A stretch of 64,000 nucleotides of DNA. Origin: Arcicella sp034519515. GTDB taxonomy: Bacteria > Bacteroidota > Bacteroidia > Cytophagales > Spirosomataceae. Numbering within the stretch: position 1 is the stretch's first letter; the number at the start of each line of letters is the position of its first letter. Both the position numbers and the translations under genes were made by a program. A model generated the notes under the pieces. The model was not told the DNA's origin. It saw only the letters and a program-made list of their open reading frames with translations, and made no database searches. The stretch covers positions 1 through 64,000 of the forward strand of contig JAXHOK010000011.1 of NCBI GenBank assembly GCA_034519515.1. Direction: 5' to 3'. Below are positions 56,610-64,000 of the stretch, piece after piece.

Positions 56610-57464
56610 ATGAAAAGAATCATTTTTTATGGAGCAATCCTCCTCACGTTCGTTTGGGCGTGTTCAAAAGTGCCTTTGTCGGGACGTAATCAATTATTGC
56701 TCGTCTCGGATTCAGAGATGAATGCCATGTCTTTTACCAGTTATAAACAATTTTTAGATACCAGCAAAGTTGTCCCTGCCAATACGCAACAGGCTGCTAT
56801 GGTGAAAAGAGTTGGCGACAGAGTGGCGAATGCAGCAAAGAGTTACTTCACCAGCGTTGGGCATCCAGAATATTTGGATGGTTATCAGTGGCAAACCGAG
56901 TTAGTACAAAGCCCCCAAGTGAACGCATGGTGTATGCCAGGAGGAAAAATGGTGGTTTACACAGGTATTTTACCGATAACCAAAACAGAAACAGGGCTTG
57001 CTGTTGTGATGGGGCATGAGGTTTCGCACGCCATTGCTAAACACGGTGCCGAGCGAATGAGCCAAGGAATGTTGGCTCAGGGGCTTTTGGTGGCGGGTCA
57101 AGTTGGTTTGCAGATTGCGATGAAAGATAAGCCAAATGCTACTCAAAACCTTTGGAATACAGTTTTTGGCGTTGCCGCTCCGCTTGGGACTCAATTGGGT
57201 ATGATGGCTCACGGACGTTACCAAGAGTCAGAAGCGGACCATTTGGGCTTAATTTTTATGTCGATTGCGGGATATAATCCAAACGAAGCGGTCGATTTTT
57301 GGGGACGTATGGCTGCGAATTCAGGCGGAGGAGCAAAACAACCCGTTTGGTTATCAACCCATCCATCAGACGCTCAACGTATTTCAGATATCAAAAGCCG
57401 TATGGGTGAGGCGATGAAATATTACAATTCTTCGAGTAAAAGTGGGGCGAATAGTCGGTATTAG
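56610..57464 (+). CDS. M48-family metallopeptidase lipoprotein
   Basis: The 284-residue protein has a lipoprotein signal (YGAILLTFVWACSKVP). The peptidase domain shows AVVMGHEVSHAIAKHGAERM with HEVSH at residues 136-140 and the downstream zinc ligand in RYQESEADHLGLIFMSIAGY. It resembles Oma1/LoiP-type peptidases facing the periplasm that act in outer-membrane quality control. It is divergent from the FAH-family gene, and its terminator borders the second CRISPR array. Confidence 0.93.
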   Translation: MKRIIFYGAILLTFVWACSKVPLSGRNQLLLVSDSEMNAMSFTSYKQFLDTSKVVPANTQQAAMVKRVGDRVANAAKSYFTSVGHPEYLDGYQWQTELVQSPQVNAWCMPGGKMVVYTGILPITKTETGLAVVMGHEVSHAIAKHGAERMSQGMLAQGLLVAGQVGLQIAMKDKPNATQNLWNTVFGVAAPLGTQLGMMAHGRYQESEADHLGLIFMSIAGYNPNEAVDFWGRMAANSGGGAKQPVWLSTHPSDAQRISDIKSRMGEAMKYYNSSSKSGANSRY

Positions 57465-57482
57465 GATTTAACTAAAATACAC

Positions 57483-57520
57483 AAAAAAGCGTAGCAAATC
57501 ATTTGTTTTACGCTTTTTTT
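57483..57520 (+). terminator. Terminator of the M48 gene
   Basis: AAAAAAGCGTA and TACGCTTTTTT pair at the base of a stem with AT-rich upper part, ending in seven T. It separates the gene from the CRISPR leader. Confidence 0.8.
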
Positions 57521-57564
57521 GTTACTGACGGACATTCTACATTCTGTATCATGGTGAATTTATA
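57521..57564 (+). promoter_or_regulatory. Putative CRISPR leader of array 2
   Basis: The 44 bases between the M48 terminator and the first repeat are the only sequence that can act as leader for this array, which is read on the plus strand. Repeats next to it are perfect and spacers uniform, as at leader ends. The first repeat has its own promoter, so a long leader is not needed for expression. Confidence 0.5.
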
Positions 57565-58072
57565 GTTGTGATTTGCTTACAAATTGTTCTTTCGTTATCT
57601 TTAATCACAGTCCCGTTGATGCGTTTTTAACCTCGTAATTGTTGTGATTTGCTTACAAATTGTTCTTTCGTTATCTTTAATCACAGTGTAATAGAAACGT
57701 TAATGCTCTTCATGTAGTTGTGATTTGCTTACAAATTGTTCTTTCGTTATCTTTAATCACAGTTCCATTCAGAAAGTGGGACACGACCACAGGTTGTGAT
57801 TTGCTTACAAATTGTTCTTTCGTTATCTTTAATCACAGTGGAGTAGGAAAAACAACAACTGCTATAAACGTTGTGATTTGCTTACAAATTGTTCTTTCGT
57901 TATCTTTAATCACAGTATTGACTTACACCGTTAATGCTCAAAACGGGTTGTGATTTGCTTACAAATTGTTCTTTCGTTATCTTTAATCACAGTTTATTTG
58001 CTTTATTGGCAGAGCATGAAGGTGTTGTGATTTGCTTACAAATTGTTCTTTCGTTATCTTTAATCACAGTTC
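57565..58072 (+). CRISPR. Type II-C CRISPR array, leader half (7 repeats), cut by an IS
   Basis: Seven perfect 47-nt repeats (GTTGTGATTTGCTTAC ... TTTAATCACAGT) start at 57565, 57641, 57717, 57793, 57870, 57947 and 58024. Six spacers are 29-30 nt. After the last repeat only TC remains before the IS at 58073. The repeat is identical to array 1 but inverted relative to it, and no cas genes are nearby. Spacer 57840-57869 translates as GVGKTTTAIN, the Walker A of ParA ATPases. Confidence 0.96.
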
Positions 58073-59812
58073 CTGATGTTTCGCTGATTATTTTATTTAA
58101 AAAAAGATTGTTAAACTTGTGAATGCAAGTAGAACGAATTGATGATATTCCATTGATTTGGAATCAATTGGAATGTTTAGCGATTTCAAATTTAGTGGAC
58201 ACCCATTTTCCTGTTCATGGCAATCGTCAGGGAGCAAGCCTTGGGACTTTGTGCTGTGTTTTTTTGACCTATATTCTCTCGGAGAGCGACCACCGTTTGA
58301 GTCATGTTGAGGATTGGTATTGCACTCTTTCCCATAGTTTCGGTTATTTGACTAAAAATAATTCATTGACTCGTTTAGATTTTACCGATGACCGCTTGGG
58401 TTTATTGCTTGATGCTTTCAGCGATGATACGAATTATGAATCGTTTGAGACGGGATTAAATCGTCACATCATCTCGGTGTATTCCTTAAATAAGGACACC
58501 ATTGAGGATAAAACGGTTCATTTAGATGCGACCATTGCTCAAAGTTTTAAAGAATCAAGTGATTTATTTTCAGTGGGTTATGCCAAACATCGCCGTAAAG
58601 ATTTGGTTCAAACCAAGTCGATGTTGAGTTGTGTGGGAAGTCTTGGTATGCCCTTGTGCGTTGAGGTTGTCAACGGGGCAACTGCCGATGATGTGTTATA
58701 TTTACCCATGGTTGAGCGAGTAGAGCAAACCCTTCAACAAACAGGTTTATTGTTCGTAGGCGATAGTAAACTGGGGAGTATTGGCAACCGTTGTGCCATT
58801 GCCCTCAAAGGTCATTACTATTTAACACCCTTAAATAAAGTTCAATTATCCGATGAAAATTTACGGGTTCTATTGAGTGAAAACCCTGATTATCTTTCTT
58901 TGGGAGAAGACCGTCAAATCAAGGCATTTGAAACAATGGCAACTCGCCAAGAGGGGCATTATCAATGGCAAGAACGGCTCATTGTGGCTTATTCACCCAG
59001 TTATGGACAAAGTCAAATTGCTCAATTGGATAAACAAATTGCTCAAAGTATCGAACAGATTGAGGTTCTTACGGTGATTAAACAAAGAAAAACGCCTATC
59101 AAAACACAAGAAGAATTACAACAAAAAATAACTCAAATATGCCATAAATTGAAAACAACTGCTTTTTTGGACATTCGTATTGAAGTTACTTGCACACAAA
59201 CTCAGGTCAGAAAATACAAAGATAAACCCGCAGGAATTAGAATAAATGAAACTTTCAAAATCATCGTTTCTCGTAAAAATGAGATCATTGAGGCTCATAA
59301 AGGCATATTGGGCTGGCGAGTATATGCTACCAATGCACCCCAAGAACTCATAGATACTCACAAAGTTATTCAAACTTATAAGAATGAATTTAAGGTCGAG
59401 TATCGTTTCGACCAACTCCATAATAAGGCGGCGGCTTTGATGCCAATTTATCTTCATAAAGATAACAGAATCAAGGCATTGATTAGAATTTTGATGATTG
59501 TTATAAAAGTAATGAGTATTATTCAATATCAAGCCAGAGAAAGTCTCAAAAAAACACAACAACAAGTCAAAGAACTCTTCCCTGGAAATCCGAACCGAAA
59601 AACCAATCAGCCGACCGCTGAATTGATTTTAAAGGCATTTTGTAATATATCGCTCGTAATAATTGAATTAAAGGATAACACCAAGCACATTGAAATCTCA
59701 AAATTATCCAGTTCTCAAATGAATTTATTAAAAATTATGAATATTGACCAAGGACTTTACCAAGATTTTGCCCAATTCTTTTTTTTGAATCAACATTTCA
59801 GCGAAACGTGAG
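58073..59812 (+). mobile_element. IS1634-type insertion sequence, copy 2
   Basis: The second 1740-bp copy has the same ends as copy 1 and lies in the same orientation. The left flank is CAGTTC (last four repeat bases plus TC), the reverse complement of the left flank of copy 1. The right flank (TATTCATATAC) lies in the coding region of an Rpn-type gene. No target duplication links its own two sides. Confidence 0.9.
58123..59811 (+). CDS. IS1634-family transposase, identical copy
   Basis: The translated 562 residues are identical to the protein at 19991-21679, with the same DDE motifs (D135, D214, E422/E426 region). Identity implies recent transposition or gene conversion. Here the last CRISPR repeat, with its internal promoter-like boxes, points into the element from 50 bases upstream and might raise transposase expression; in copy 1 the repeats point away. 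Confidence 0.9.
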   Translation: MQVERIDDIPLIWNQLECLAISNLVDTHFPVHGNRQGASLGTLCCVFLTYILSESDHRLSHVEDWYCTLSHSFGYLTKNNSLTRLDFTDDRLGLLLDAFSDDTNYESFETGLNRHIISVYSLNKDTIEDKTVHLDATIAQSFKESSDLFSVGYAKHRRKDLVQTKSMLSCVGSLGMPLCVEVVNGATADDVLYLPMVERVEQTLQQTGLLFVGDSKLGSIGNRCAIALKGHYYLTPLNKVQLSDENLRVLLSENPDYLSLGEDRQIKAFETMATRQEGHYQWQERLIVAYSPSYGQSQIAQLDKQIAQSIEQIEVLTVIKQRKTPIKTQEELQQKITQICHKLKTTAFLDIRIEVTCTQTQVRKYKDKPAGIRINETFKIIVSRKNEIIEAHKGILGWRVYATNAPQELIDTHKVIQTYKNEFKVEYRFDQLHNKAAALMPIYLHKDNRIKALIRILMIVIKVMSIIQYQARESLKKTQQQVKELFPGNPNRKTNQPTAELILKAFCNISLVIIELKDNTKHIEISKLSSSQMNLLKIMNIDQGLYQDFAQFFFLNQHFSET

Positions 59813-60705
59813 TATTCATATACAAAATTACAGTTTCCATATAATCATCATCATGCAGAGCCTCTACTGATTTGAGGCAGTCCACAATGATTGATTCAAT
59901 GGCTAACAATTTCTTTTCTTCGTCTCGGCTATGTTTCATCAATAAAGCGGCAGTCCGAAGAAAAGTATTTTTAAATTCCGTAATCCGTTTGTCCGAAAAA
60001 TCATTCAACGAAACTAAGGAACTGAAAAACAATAAGTAGACGTTTTTTAAATGCCCTTTTTTGCACCACTCTACGTTGCGGAATGCCGCCCAGATTAAAT
60101 CCTCATTTAGCGATGCTAAACTGCGGCGACCGTCGCACGGTTTTATCGCCTTGATTGGCACAAAAAATAACATTTAAAAATTCATCCACTTATTATTTTC
60201 CCGTTCCTAAGAGATAATCAAACTCAGGCAAAAAAGGCAATAAACTTACTTGAAGCTGCCCAAAGTACGATTGCATGGGTACTTTTTTCCAAGTAGAATC
60301 ACCGTGATGAATAATGATTGAAATTACCAAAGAGGGTTTTTGTTTCTGTTTTTGTTCCAATTCCCAAACGTTGGTTATATACCGCAATAACTGCCAATGA
60401 GGAAAAGAATCAATATAGGATTTGTGTTCAAAAAGTAAAGTTACTAAAACTTCCTGCCCTTCAAAAGTAGTTTTATAAACCAAGTCAGCCAAATGTTCTT
60501 CGAGAGATGTATCAATGAAAGAGTCTTTGGAAAGTACCAGATTTTGAAGATTTATTTTGCTTTTGTACTCTTCGGGCAAAGTCTCTTCGATGAAATTTTG
60601 GACTACATCCAAGCGGGAGAACGTTTCTTTGAAGAATTTATCGTGGACATTCTGAATATTTTGCTTGGTTTTTGCTTGGTATTTGTCTTGTTTCTTTTTG
60701 CTCAT
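59813..60705 (-). pseudogene. Rpn-family recombination-promoting nuclease/putative transposase, disrupted twice
   Basis: The N-terminal part (60705 down to 60208) encodes HDKFFKETFSRLDVVQNFIE, FIDTSLEEHLADLVYKTTFE and VTLLFEHKSYIDSFPHWQLL, the Rpn (PD-(D/E)XK-like) signature. A 190-bp MITE then interrupts it after FDYLL, and the gene resumes VSLNDFSDKRITEFKNTFLR. Removing the MITE and one 3-bp TSD restores the frame exactly. The C-terminus is cut by the IS at 59812. Intact Rpn proteins are DNA endonucleases that stimulate RecA-independent recombination. Confidence 0.85.
60018..60207. mobile_element. MITE, copy B, with TAA target duplication
   Basis: The 190-bp noncoding element has imperfect terminal inverted repeats (GGAACTGAAAAACAATA and GGAACGGGAAAATAATA) flanked by TAA at 60015-60017 and 60208-60210. 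A three-base TNA duplication is typical of some IS5-group elements, which might mobilise it. A palindromic centre (GCGACCGTCGC) is shared with copy A. Confidence 0.85.
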
Positions 60706-60811
60706 GGAAATATTAATATTTTTCCGAAATTATACAAAAAGTCATTCATTCGTTTACAACATTGTTGGCGTATTTTCAATCATAGTAAAATGACTTTATC
60801 AAACTGCATCT

Positions 60812-60843
60812 GGTCGTAGGTTAAGCGAAGCGTTCCTACGACC
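60812..60843. repeat. Short intergenic palindromes upstream of miaB
   Basis: GGTCGTAGG and CCTACGACC are separated by 14 bases, and a second small hairpin (GAGCGTCTCGCTC) follows near 60857. They lie in the 285-base gap between the divergent Rpn remnant and miaB, which otherwise shows only AT-rich promoter-like sequence. Confidence 0.5.
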
Positions 60844-60990
60844 CACAATTACAATGAGCGTCTCGCTCGTCCTTTATACACCCCACAATTTGCTCACCTC
60901 TTGAATAATACAAAAGACATTATTTTCATACAATAATCTGCCATTCTGTCATATTTTTCTGTAAATTTGCGTAGAAATAAAACGATAAAA

Positions 60991-62424
60991 ATGAGAGAGT
61001 TAGAAATACTTACCGTTGAAGATAAAGAAGCCTTGGATGCTCCAAGAACTTCCGTGGAGGAAACAAACGCCAAGGGCAAAAAGAAATTATATATTGAAAG
61101 TTATGGCTGTCAGATGAATTTCTCTGATTCTGAGATAGTTACCTCAATTCTGCAAGAAGGTGGATATGCTACAACCTCCAATTTTGAAGCTGCCGATGTT
61201 ATCCTGTTGAACACCTGTGCCATCAGAGATAATGCTGAACAGAAAGTCAGAAATCGCCTCAAAAACTTCCAACATTTAAAGAAAAAACGTCCAGAAATGG
61301 TCGTGGGCGTGTTGGGCTGTATGGCAGAACGCTTGAAAACGAAATTTTTGGAAGAAGAAAAAATCGTAGATGTAGTGGCGGGGCCAGACTCATACCGAGA
61401 CCTTCCAAATCTTTTGAATGAAGTAGAAGACGGACACAAAGCCATCAACGTTTTCCTTTCCAAAGAAGAAACTTACGCCGATATTACGCCCGTCCGCTTG
61501 AACTCAAATGGGGTTACTGCCTTCGTATCTATCATGCGTGGCTGTGACAATATGTGTTCATTCTGCGTGGTGCCTTTCACTCGTGGACGTGAACGCTCAC
61601 GGGATGTTGACTCAATTTTGAAAGAGTGTCAGGATTTGTTAGATGCTGGTTATAAGGAAGTTACGTTGTTGGGGCAGAATGTGGATTCTTATAAATGGTC
61701 TTCCGAAGACAAATCTGAAACTGTAAACTTTGCTCAACTCCTCGAAAAAGTAGCTCTAATTAGCCCAGAACTTCGAGTTCGTTTTTCAACTTCCCATCCC
61801 AAAGACATCACCGACGAAGTTTTGCATACGATAAGTAAGTATGAAAATATTTGTAATTATATCCATTTGCCCGCCCAAAGTGGCAGTAGTCGAATCTTGA
61901 AATTGATGAATCGTACTTATGACCGTGAGTGGTATATCAATCGGATTGATGCCATCAGGAATATTTTGGGCGAAGAATGTGGGATTTCTCAGGATATAAT
62001 TGCGGGTTTTTGTTCAGAAACGGAGGAAGAACATCAAGAAACGTTGTCGTTGATAGAGTATGTTCAATACGACTACGGTTTTATGTTTTCGTATTCAGAA
62101 CGCCCAGGAACGCCAGCCGCCAAGAAATTAGCCGATGATATTCCTGCCGATGTGAAACAAAGACGTTTGGCTGAAATCATCGCTTTACAACAACAAATTT
62201 CAGAAAATCGGAATAAATTAGCCATCGGGAAAGTGTATAAAGTCTTGGTAGAAGGTTTCTCGAAACGTTCAAACGATTTTTTACACGGACGAAATGATCA
62301 AAATAAAATGGTGATTTTTCCAAAAGAAAATCCTAATGGTGGCGAGTTTCAAAAAGGTGATTACGTTATGGTAAAAATCACCTCATGTTCATCGGCAACG
62401 TTGAAGGGTGAGGCGGTAAAATAG
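60991..62424 (+). CDS. miaB: tRNA-2-methylthio-N6-dimethylallyladenosine synthase
   Basis: The 477-residue protein starts at the ATG at 60991; a TTG eight codons earlier is less likely. UPF0004 domain: KLYIESYGCQMNFSDSEIV and CAIRDNAEQKVRNRL with the auxiliary cluster cysteines. The radical SAM motif is MRGCDNMCSFCVVPFTRGRE. A TRAM domain at the C-terminus includes KVLVEGFSKRSNDFLHGRND. MiaB methylthiolates i6A37 of tRNAs reading U-starting codons, using two 4Fe-4S clusters. The length is normal for the phylum. Confidence 0.97.
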   Translation: MRELEILTVEDKEALDAPRTSVEETNAKGKKKLYIESYGCQMNFSDSEIVTSILQEGGYATTSNFEAADVILLNTCAIRDNAEQKVRNRLKNFQHLKKKRPEMVVGVLGCMAERLKTKFLEEEKIVDVVAGPDSYRDLPNLLNEVEDGHKAINVFLSKEETYADITPVRLNSNGVTAFVSIMRGCDNMCSFCVVPFTRGRERSRDVDSILKECQDLLDAGYKEVTLLGQNVDSYKWSSEDKSETVNFAQLLEKVALISPELRVRFSTSHPKDITDEVLHTISKYENICNYIHLPAQSGSSRILKLMNRTYDREWYINRIDAIRNILGEECGISQDIIAGFCSETEEEHQETLSLIEYVQYDYGFMFSYSERPGTPAAKKLADDIPADVKQRRLAEIIALQQQISENRNKLAIGKVYKVLVEGFSKRSNDFLHGRNDQNKMVIFPKENPNGGEFQKGDYVMVKITSCSSATLKGEAVK

Positions 62425-62438
62425 ATTTATACTTGAAT

Positions 62439-62529
62439 TGTCATCCCGACGAAGGAGGGAACTGGTTTACGAAACCAAAATAAGTTTTTGGAGAGTTGTA
62501 AGTCAGTTCCCTCCTTCGTCGGGATGACA
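62439..62529. repeat. Long palindromic repeat between miaB and the sigma-54 activator
   Basis: Arms of 26 bases (TGTCATCCCGACGAAGGAGG and beyond) at 62439-62464 and 62504-62529 are exact reverse complements, extended by six further pairs with two wobbles. The loop is about 27 bases. It has no T-run. GTCATCCCGACGAAGGAGG-type palindromes are, to my recollection, dispersed repeats in several bacterial genomes. Confidence 0.8.
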
Positions 62530-62576
62530 GAATCTTTACAAACATCGAAACTCGGAAATCGAACATCGAAACATAA

Positions 62577-63905
62577 ATGCAACAATCTGATTTACAAAAT
62601 ATAAAAGCCCGATTTGGAATTATTGGCAATTCGCCCAATCTGAATCACGCCATTGAAGTAGCCGCCCAAGTTGCTCCTACGGATATGACCGTGTTGATAA
62701 CGGGCGAAAGTGGTTCGGGAAAAGAATCTTTTTCTAAGATAATCCATAATCTTTCCGTCCGAAAGCATGGTCAATTCATTGCGGTAAACTGCGGGGCAAT
62801 TCCCGAAGGAACGATTGATTCTGAATTGTTTGGACATGAAAAAGGGGCTTTTACGGGAGCAATTGATGCCCGAAAAGGTTATTTTGAAGTAACCGATGGC
62901 GGAACAATTTTCTTGGATGAAATTGCCGAAATGCCTTTGGGAACGCAAGCAAGGCTTTTACGGGTGCTTGAAAATGGTGAATTTATCAGAGTGGGTTCAT
63001 CAAAGGTGCAGAAAACGAATGTGCGGGTGGTGGCGGCAACAAATATCAACTTGATAAATGCCGTTGAACGTGGTAAATTCAGAGAAGACCTCTATTATAG
63101 ACTAAATACTGTTCCGATTTTTGTGCCACCTTTGCGTGACAGAGGACTGGATATTGAGCTTTTATTTAGAAAATTCACGTCTGATTTCTCCGAAAAATAT
63201 CGTATCAAATCCATTCAATTGACTCCCGATGCCCAGCAGGTTTTATTGTCGCAACGTTTTCCTGGAAATATTCGGCAATTGAAAAACTTGGCAGAACAAA
63301 TCTCAATTTTGGAAGTGGACGATCGCACGATTGATGCCAATAAATTGACTCGTTATTTGCAAATGAATAATGGTCAAAATATTGGTAATAGCCTGATTAA
63401 GAGGGATGTTGAGGCGAATGATTTTTCGGAAAGAGAAATTCTTTACAAAGTGCTTTTTGATATGCGGAGGGATGTTACGGAATTGAAAAAGATGTTTTTG
63501 GAAGTATTACAAAATGGTGATATTAGTCCCGAAATTTTAAAAGAAAATCAGGCTATTTTTCAAGATATTGATTCTGAAAAATCGTTCCCATATTCGCCAA
63601 ATGCTTATCCGACTGAAAATAATCCTGCGAGAATGTTGCCTTCGGGACAAGGAAATTATCAACCCAATCCAGAATTAACAATTATTAACTTACAGGGTGA
63701 AAATCAGCAAGCTAAAAATGGTTTTATAGACGTTACTCATGAAGCCGAAGAAGTATCATTTTCATTAGAAAAGCAAGAAAAGGATATGATTATCAAGGCT
63801 TTACAAAAAAATAAAAACAAACGAAAATATGCCGCACAAGACTTGGGGATCTCTGAAAGAACGCTTTACAGAAAAATTAAACAGTATGATATTGAGGAAG
63901 AGTGA
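62577..63905 (+). CDS. Sigma-54-dependent transcriptional activator without receiver domain
   Basis: The 442-residue protein begins almost directly with the AAA+ domain: Walker A TGESGSGKE at residues 42-50, FGHEKGAFTGAIDARKGYFE with the sigma-54-contacting GAFTGA loop at 90-95, GGTIFLDEIAEMPL as Walker B, and an arginine-finger region FREDLYYRLNTVPIF. A linker of low complexity leads to a Fis-type HTH at the C-terminus (KYAAQDLGISERTLYRKIKQ). No receiver or GAF domain is present, so control is by other means. It sits between miaB and an lptE-like gene. Confidence 0.94.
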   Translation: MQQSDLQNIKARFGIIGNSPNLNHAIEVAAQVAPTDMTVLITGESGSGKESFSKIIHNLSVRKHGQFIAVNCGAIPEGTIDSELFGHEKGAFTGAIDARKGYFEVTDGGTIFLDEIAEMPLGTQARLLRVLENGEFIRVGSSKVQKTNVRVVAATNINLINAVERGKFREDLYYRLNTVPIFVPPLRDRGLDIELLFRKFTSDFSEKYRIKSIQLTPDAQQVLLSQRFPGNIRQLKNLAEQISILEVDDRTIDANKLTRYLQMNNGQNIGNSLIKRDVEANDFSEREILYKVLFDMRRDVTELKKMFLEVLQNGDISPEILKENQAIFQDIDSEKSFPYSPNAYPTENNPARMLPSGQGNYQPNPELTIINLQGENQQAKNGFIDVTHEAEEVSFSLEKQEKDMIIKALQKNKNKRKYAAQDLGISERTLYRKIKQYDIEEE

Positions 63906-63933
63906 GATAGCTTTGAGCGGTGAGCAACGAGCT

Positions 63934-64000
63934 ATGAGTATGAAATCTGCATTGAAGTTTCTTCTATTTTTCTCATTGCTCATTGCTCAAAGCTCACTGC
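63934..64000 (+). CDS. Start of an exported protein, probably LptE (partial)
   Basis: The ORF beginning ATGAGTATGAAA encodes a signal peptide (MKSALKFLLFFSLLIAQSSL) and runs off the window. In many Cytophagales the gene after this sigma-54 activator is lptE, the lipoprotein of the LPS-assembly complex; that is recollection of gene order. The start may be 63934 or 63940. A small inverted repeat (AGCTTTGAGC near 63909, GCTCAAAGCT near 63984) overlaps the region. Confidence 0.5.
   Translation, partial: MSMKSALKFLLFFSLLIAQSSL

Noticed and set aside
19937..58078. IS target preference for CRISPR repeats (two independent insertions)
   Set aside because: The flanks are reverse complements and share the breakpoint of one repeat/spacer unit, so a single event with a 6-bp duplication explains both better than two independent hits.
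19941..59812. Simple homologous recombination between the two IS copies as the cause of the split array
   Set aside because: Crossing over between IS copies always keeps a flank on the same IS end. Both array halves are on the left end, so another step (inverted IS pair plus inversion) is needed.

Overview
The window looks like a chromosome segment of a low-GC member of the Bacteroidota, most likely an environmental Cytophagales (Emticicia/Runella/Arcicella-like; the genus is inference). Evidence: TAnnTTTG-type promoter boxes, a type II-C CRISPR-Cas system with 47-nt repeats starting GTTGTGATTTGC, outer-membrane and lipoprotein families typical of the phylum, and the miaB / sigma-54 activator / lptE-like gene order at the right end.

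Layout. 1-5.7 kb is a graveyard: a frameshifted RHS/YD-repeat gene with an immunity-like remnant, a RelE-type toxin-antitoxin operon with an XRE regulator, a decayed CHC2-type primase, and a second copy of part of the RHS gene. 5.8-11.3 kb is a minus-strand block of five glycosyltransferases. 11.5-12.7 kb is sucC. 12.8-19.9 kb is a type II-C CRISPR locus: divergent tracrRNA, compact cas9, cas1, cas2 and an array of 24 repeats. An IS1634-type element ends the array, followed by a truncated IS982-type transposase, an IS110 element with a probable bridge RNA, and a RAYT transposase with its REP doublet (20-24.5 kb). 24.9-28.3 kb holds two thiol-disulfide proteins, an outer-membrane protein and a lipoprotein. 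tRNA-Ser, tRNA-Pro and tRNA-Arg follow. 29-38.4 kb is a plus-strand polysaccharide operon: membrane proteins, O-antigen ligase/polymerase, glycosyltransferases, acyl- and acetyltransferases, and a WecA/MraY-like initiator. 38.6-44.4 kb has a PP2C-like membrane protein, a second REP doublet inside a TIR element, a GntR/LacI hybrid regulator, an MFS transporter, a nucleotidase and a DeoR regulator. 44.8-47.4 kb is a malonate uptake and activation operon (madM, madL, matB-like). A glycoside hydrolase wrecked by a MITE comes next, then an ECF-sigma operon, split transketolase, Bcp, M23 peptidase, retropepsin-like protein, FAH-family protein and M48 peptidase. At 57.5-59.8 kb a second, inverted CRISPR array (7 repeats) abuts a second copy of the IS1634-type element, which with a MITE disrupts an Rpn-type gene. 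miaB, a sigma-54 activator and the start of an lptE-like gene close the window.

Main discovery. The two CRISPR arrays appear to be halves of one ancestral array. Each ends at the left end of an identical 1740-bp IS copy. The six bases before the IS are GAACTG at one and CAGTTC at the other, exact reverse complements, as expected of a 6-bp target duplication, and they fall at the same repeat/spacer boundary. The half with the putative leader now lies about 39.6 kb from cas2, in inverted orientation. Each repeat also carries a Bacteroidota-type promoter (TTTG-N20-TATCTTTA), so the severed half could still make crRNAs for the single tracrRNA and Cas9.

Other notable items are a candidate IS110 bridge RNA, two REP doublets with identical geometry plus a resident RAYT, and a 190-bp MITE whose precise removal restores the reading frame of the Rpn gene.
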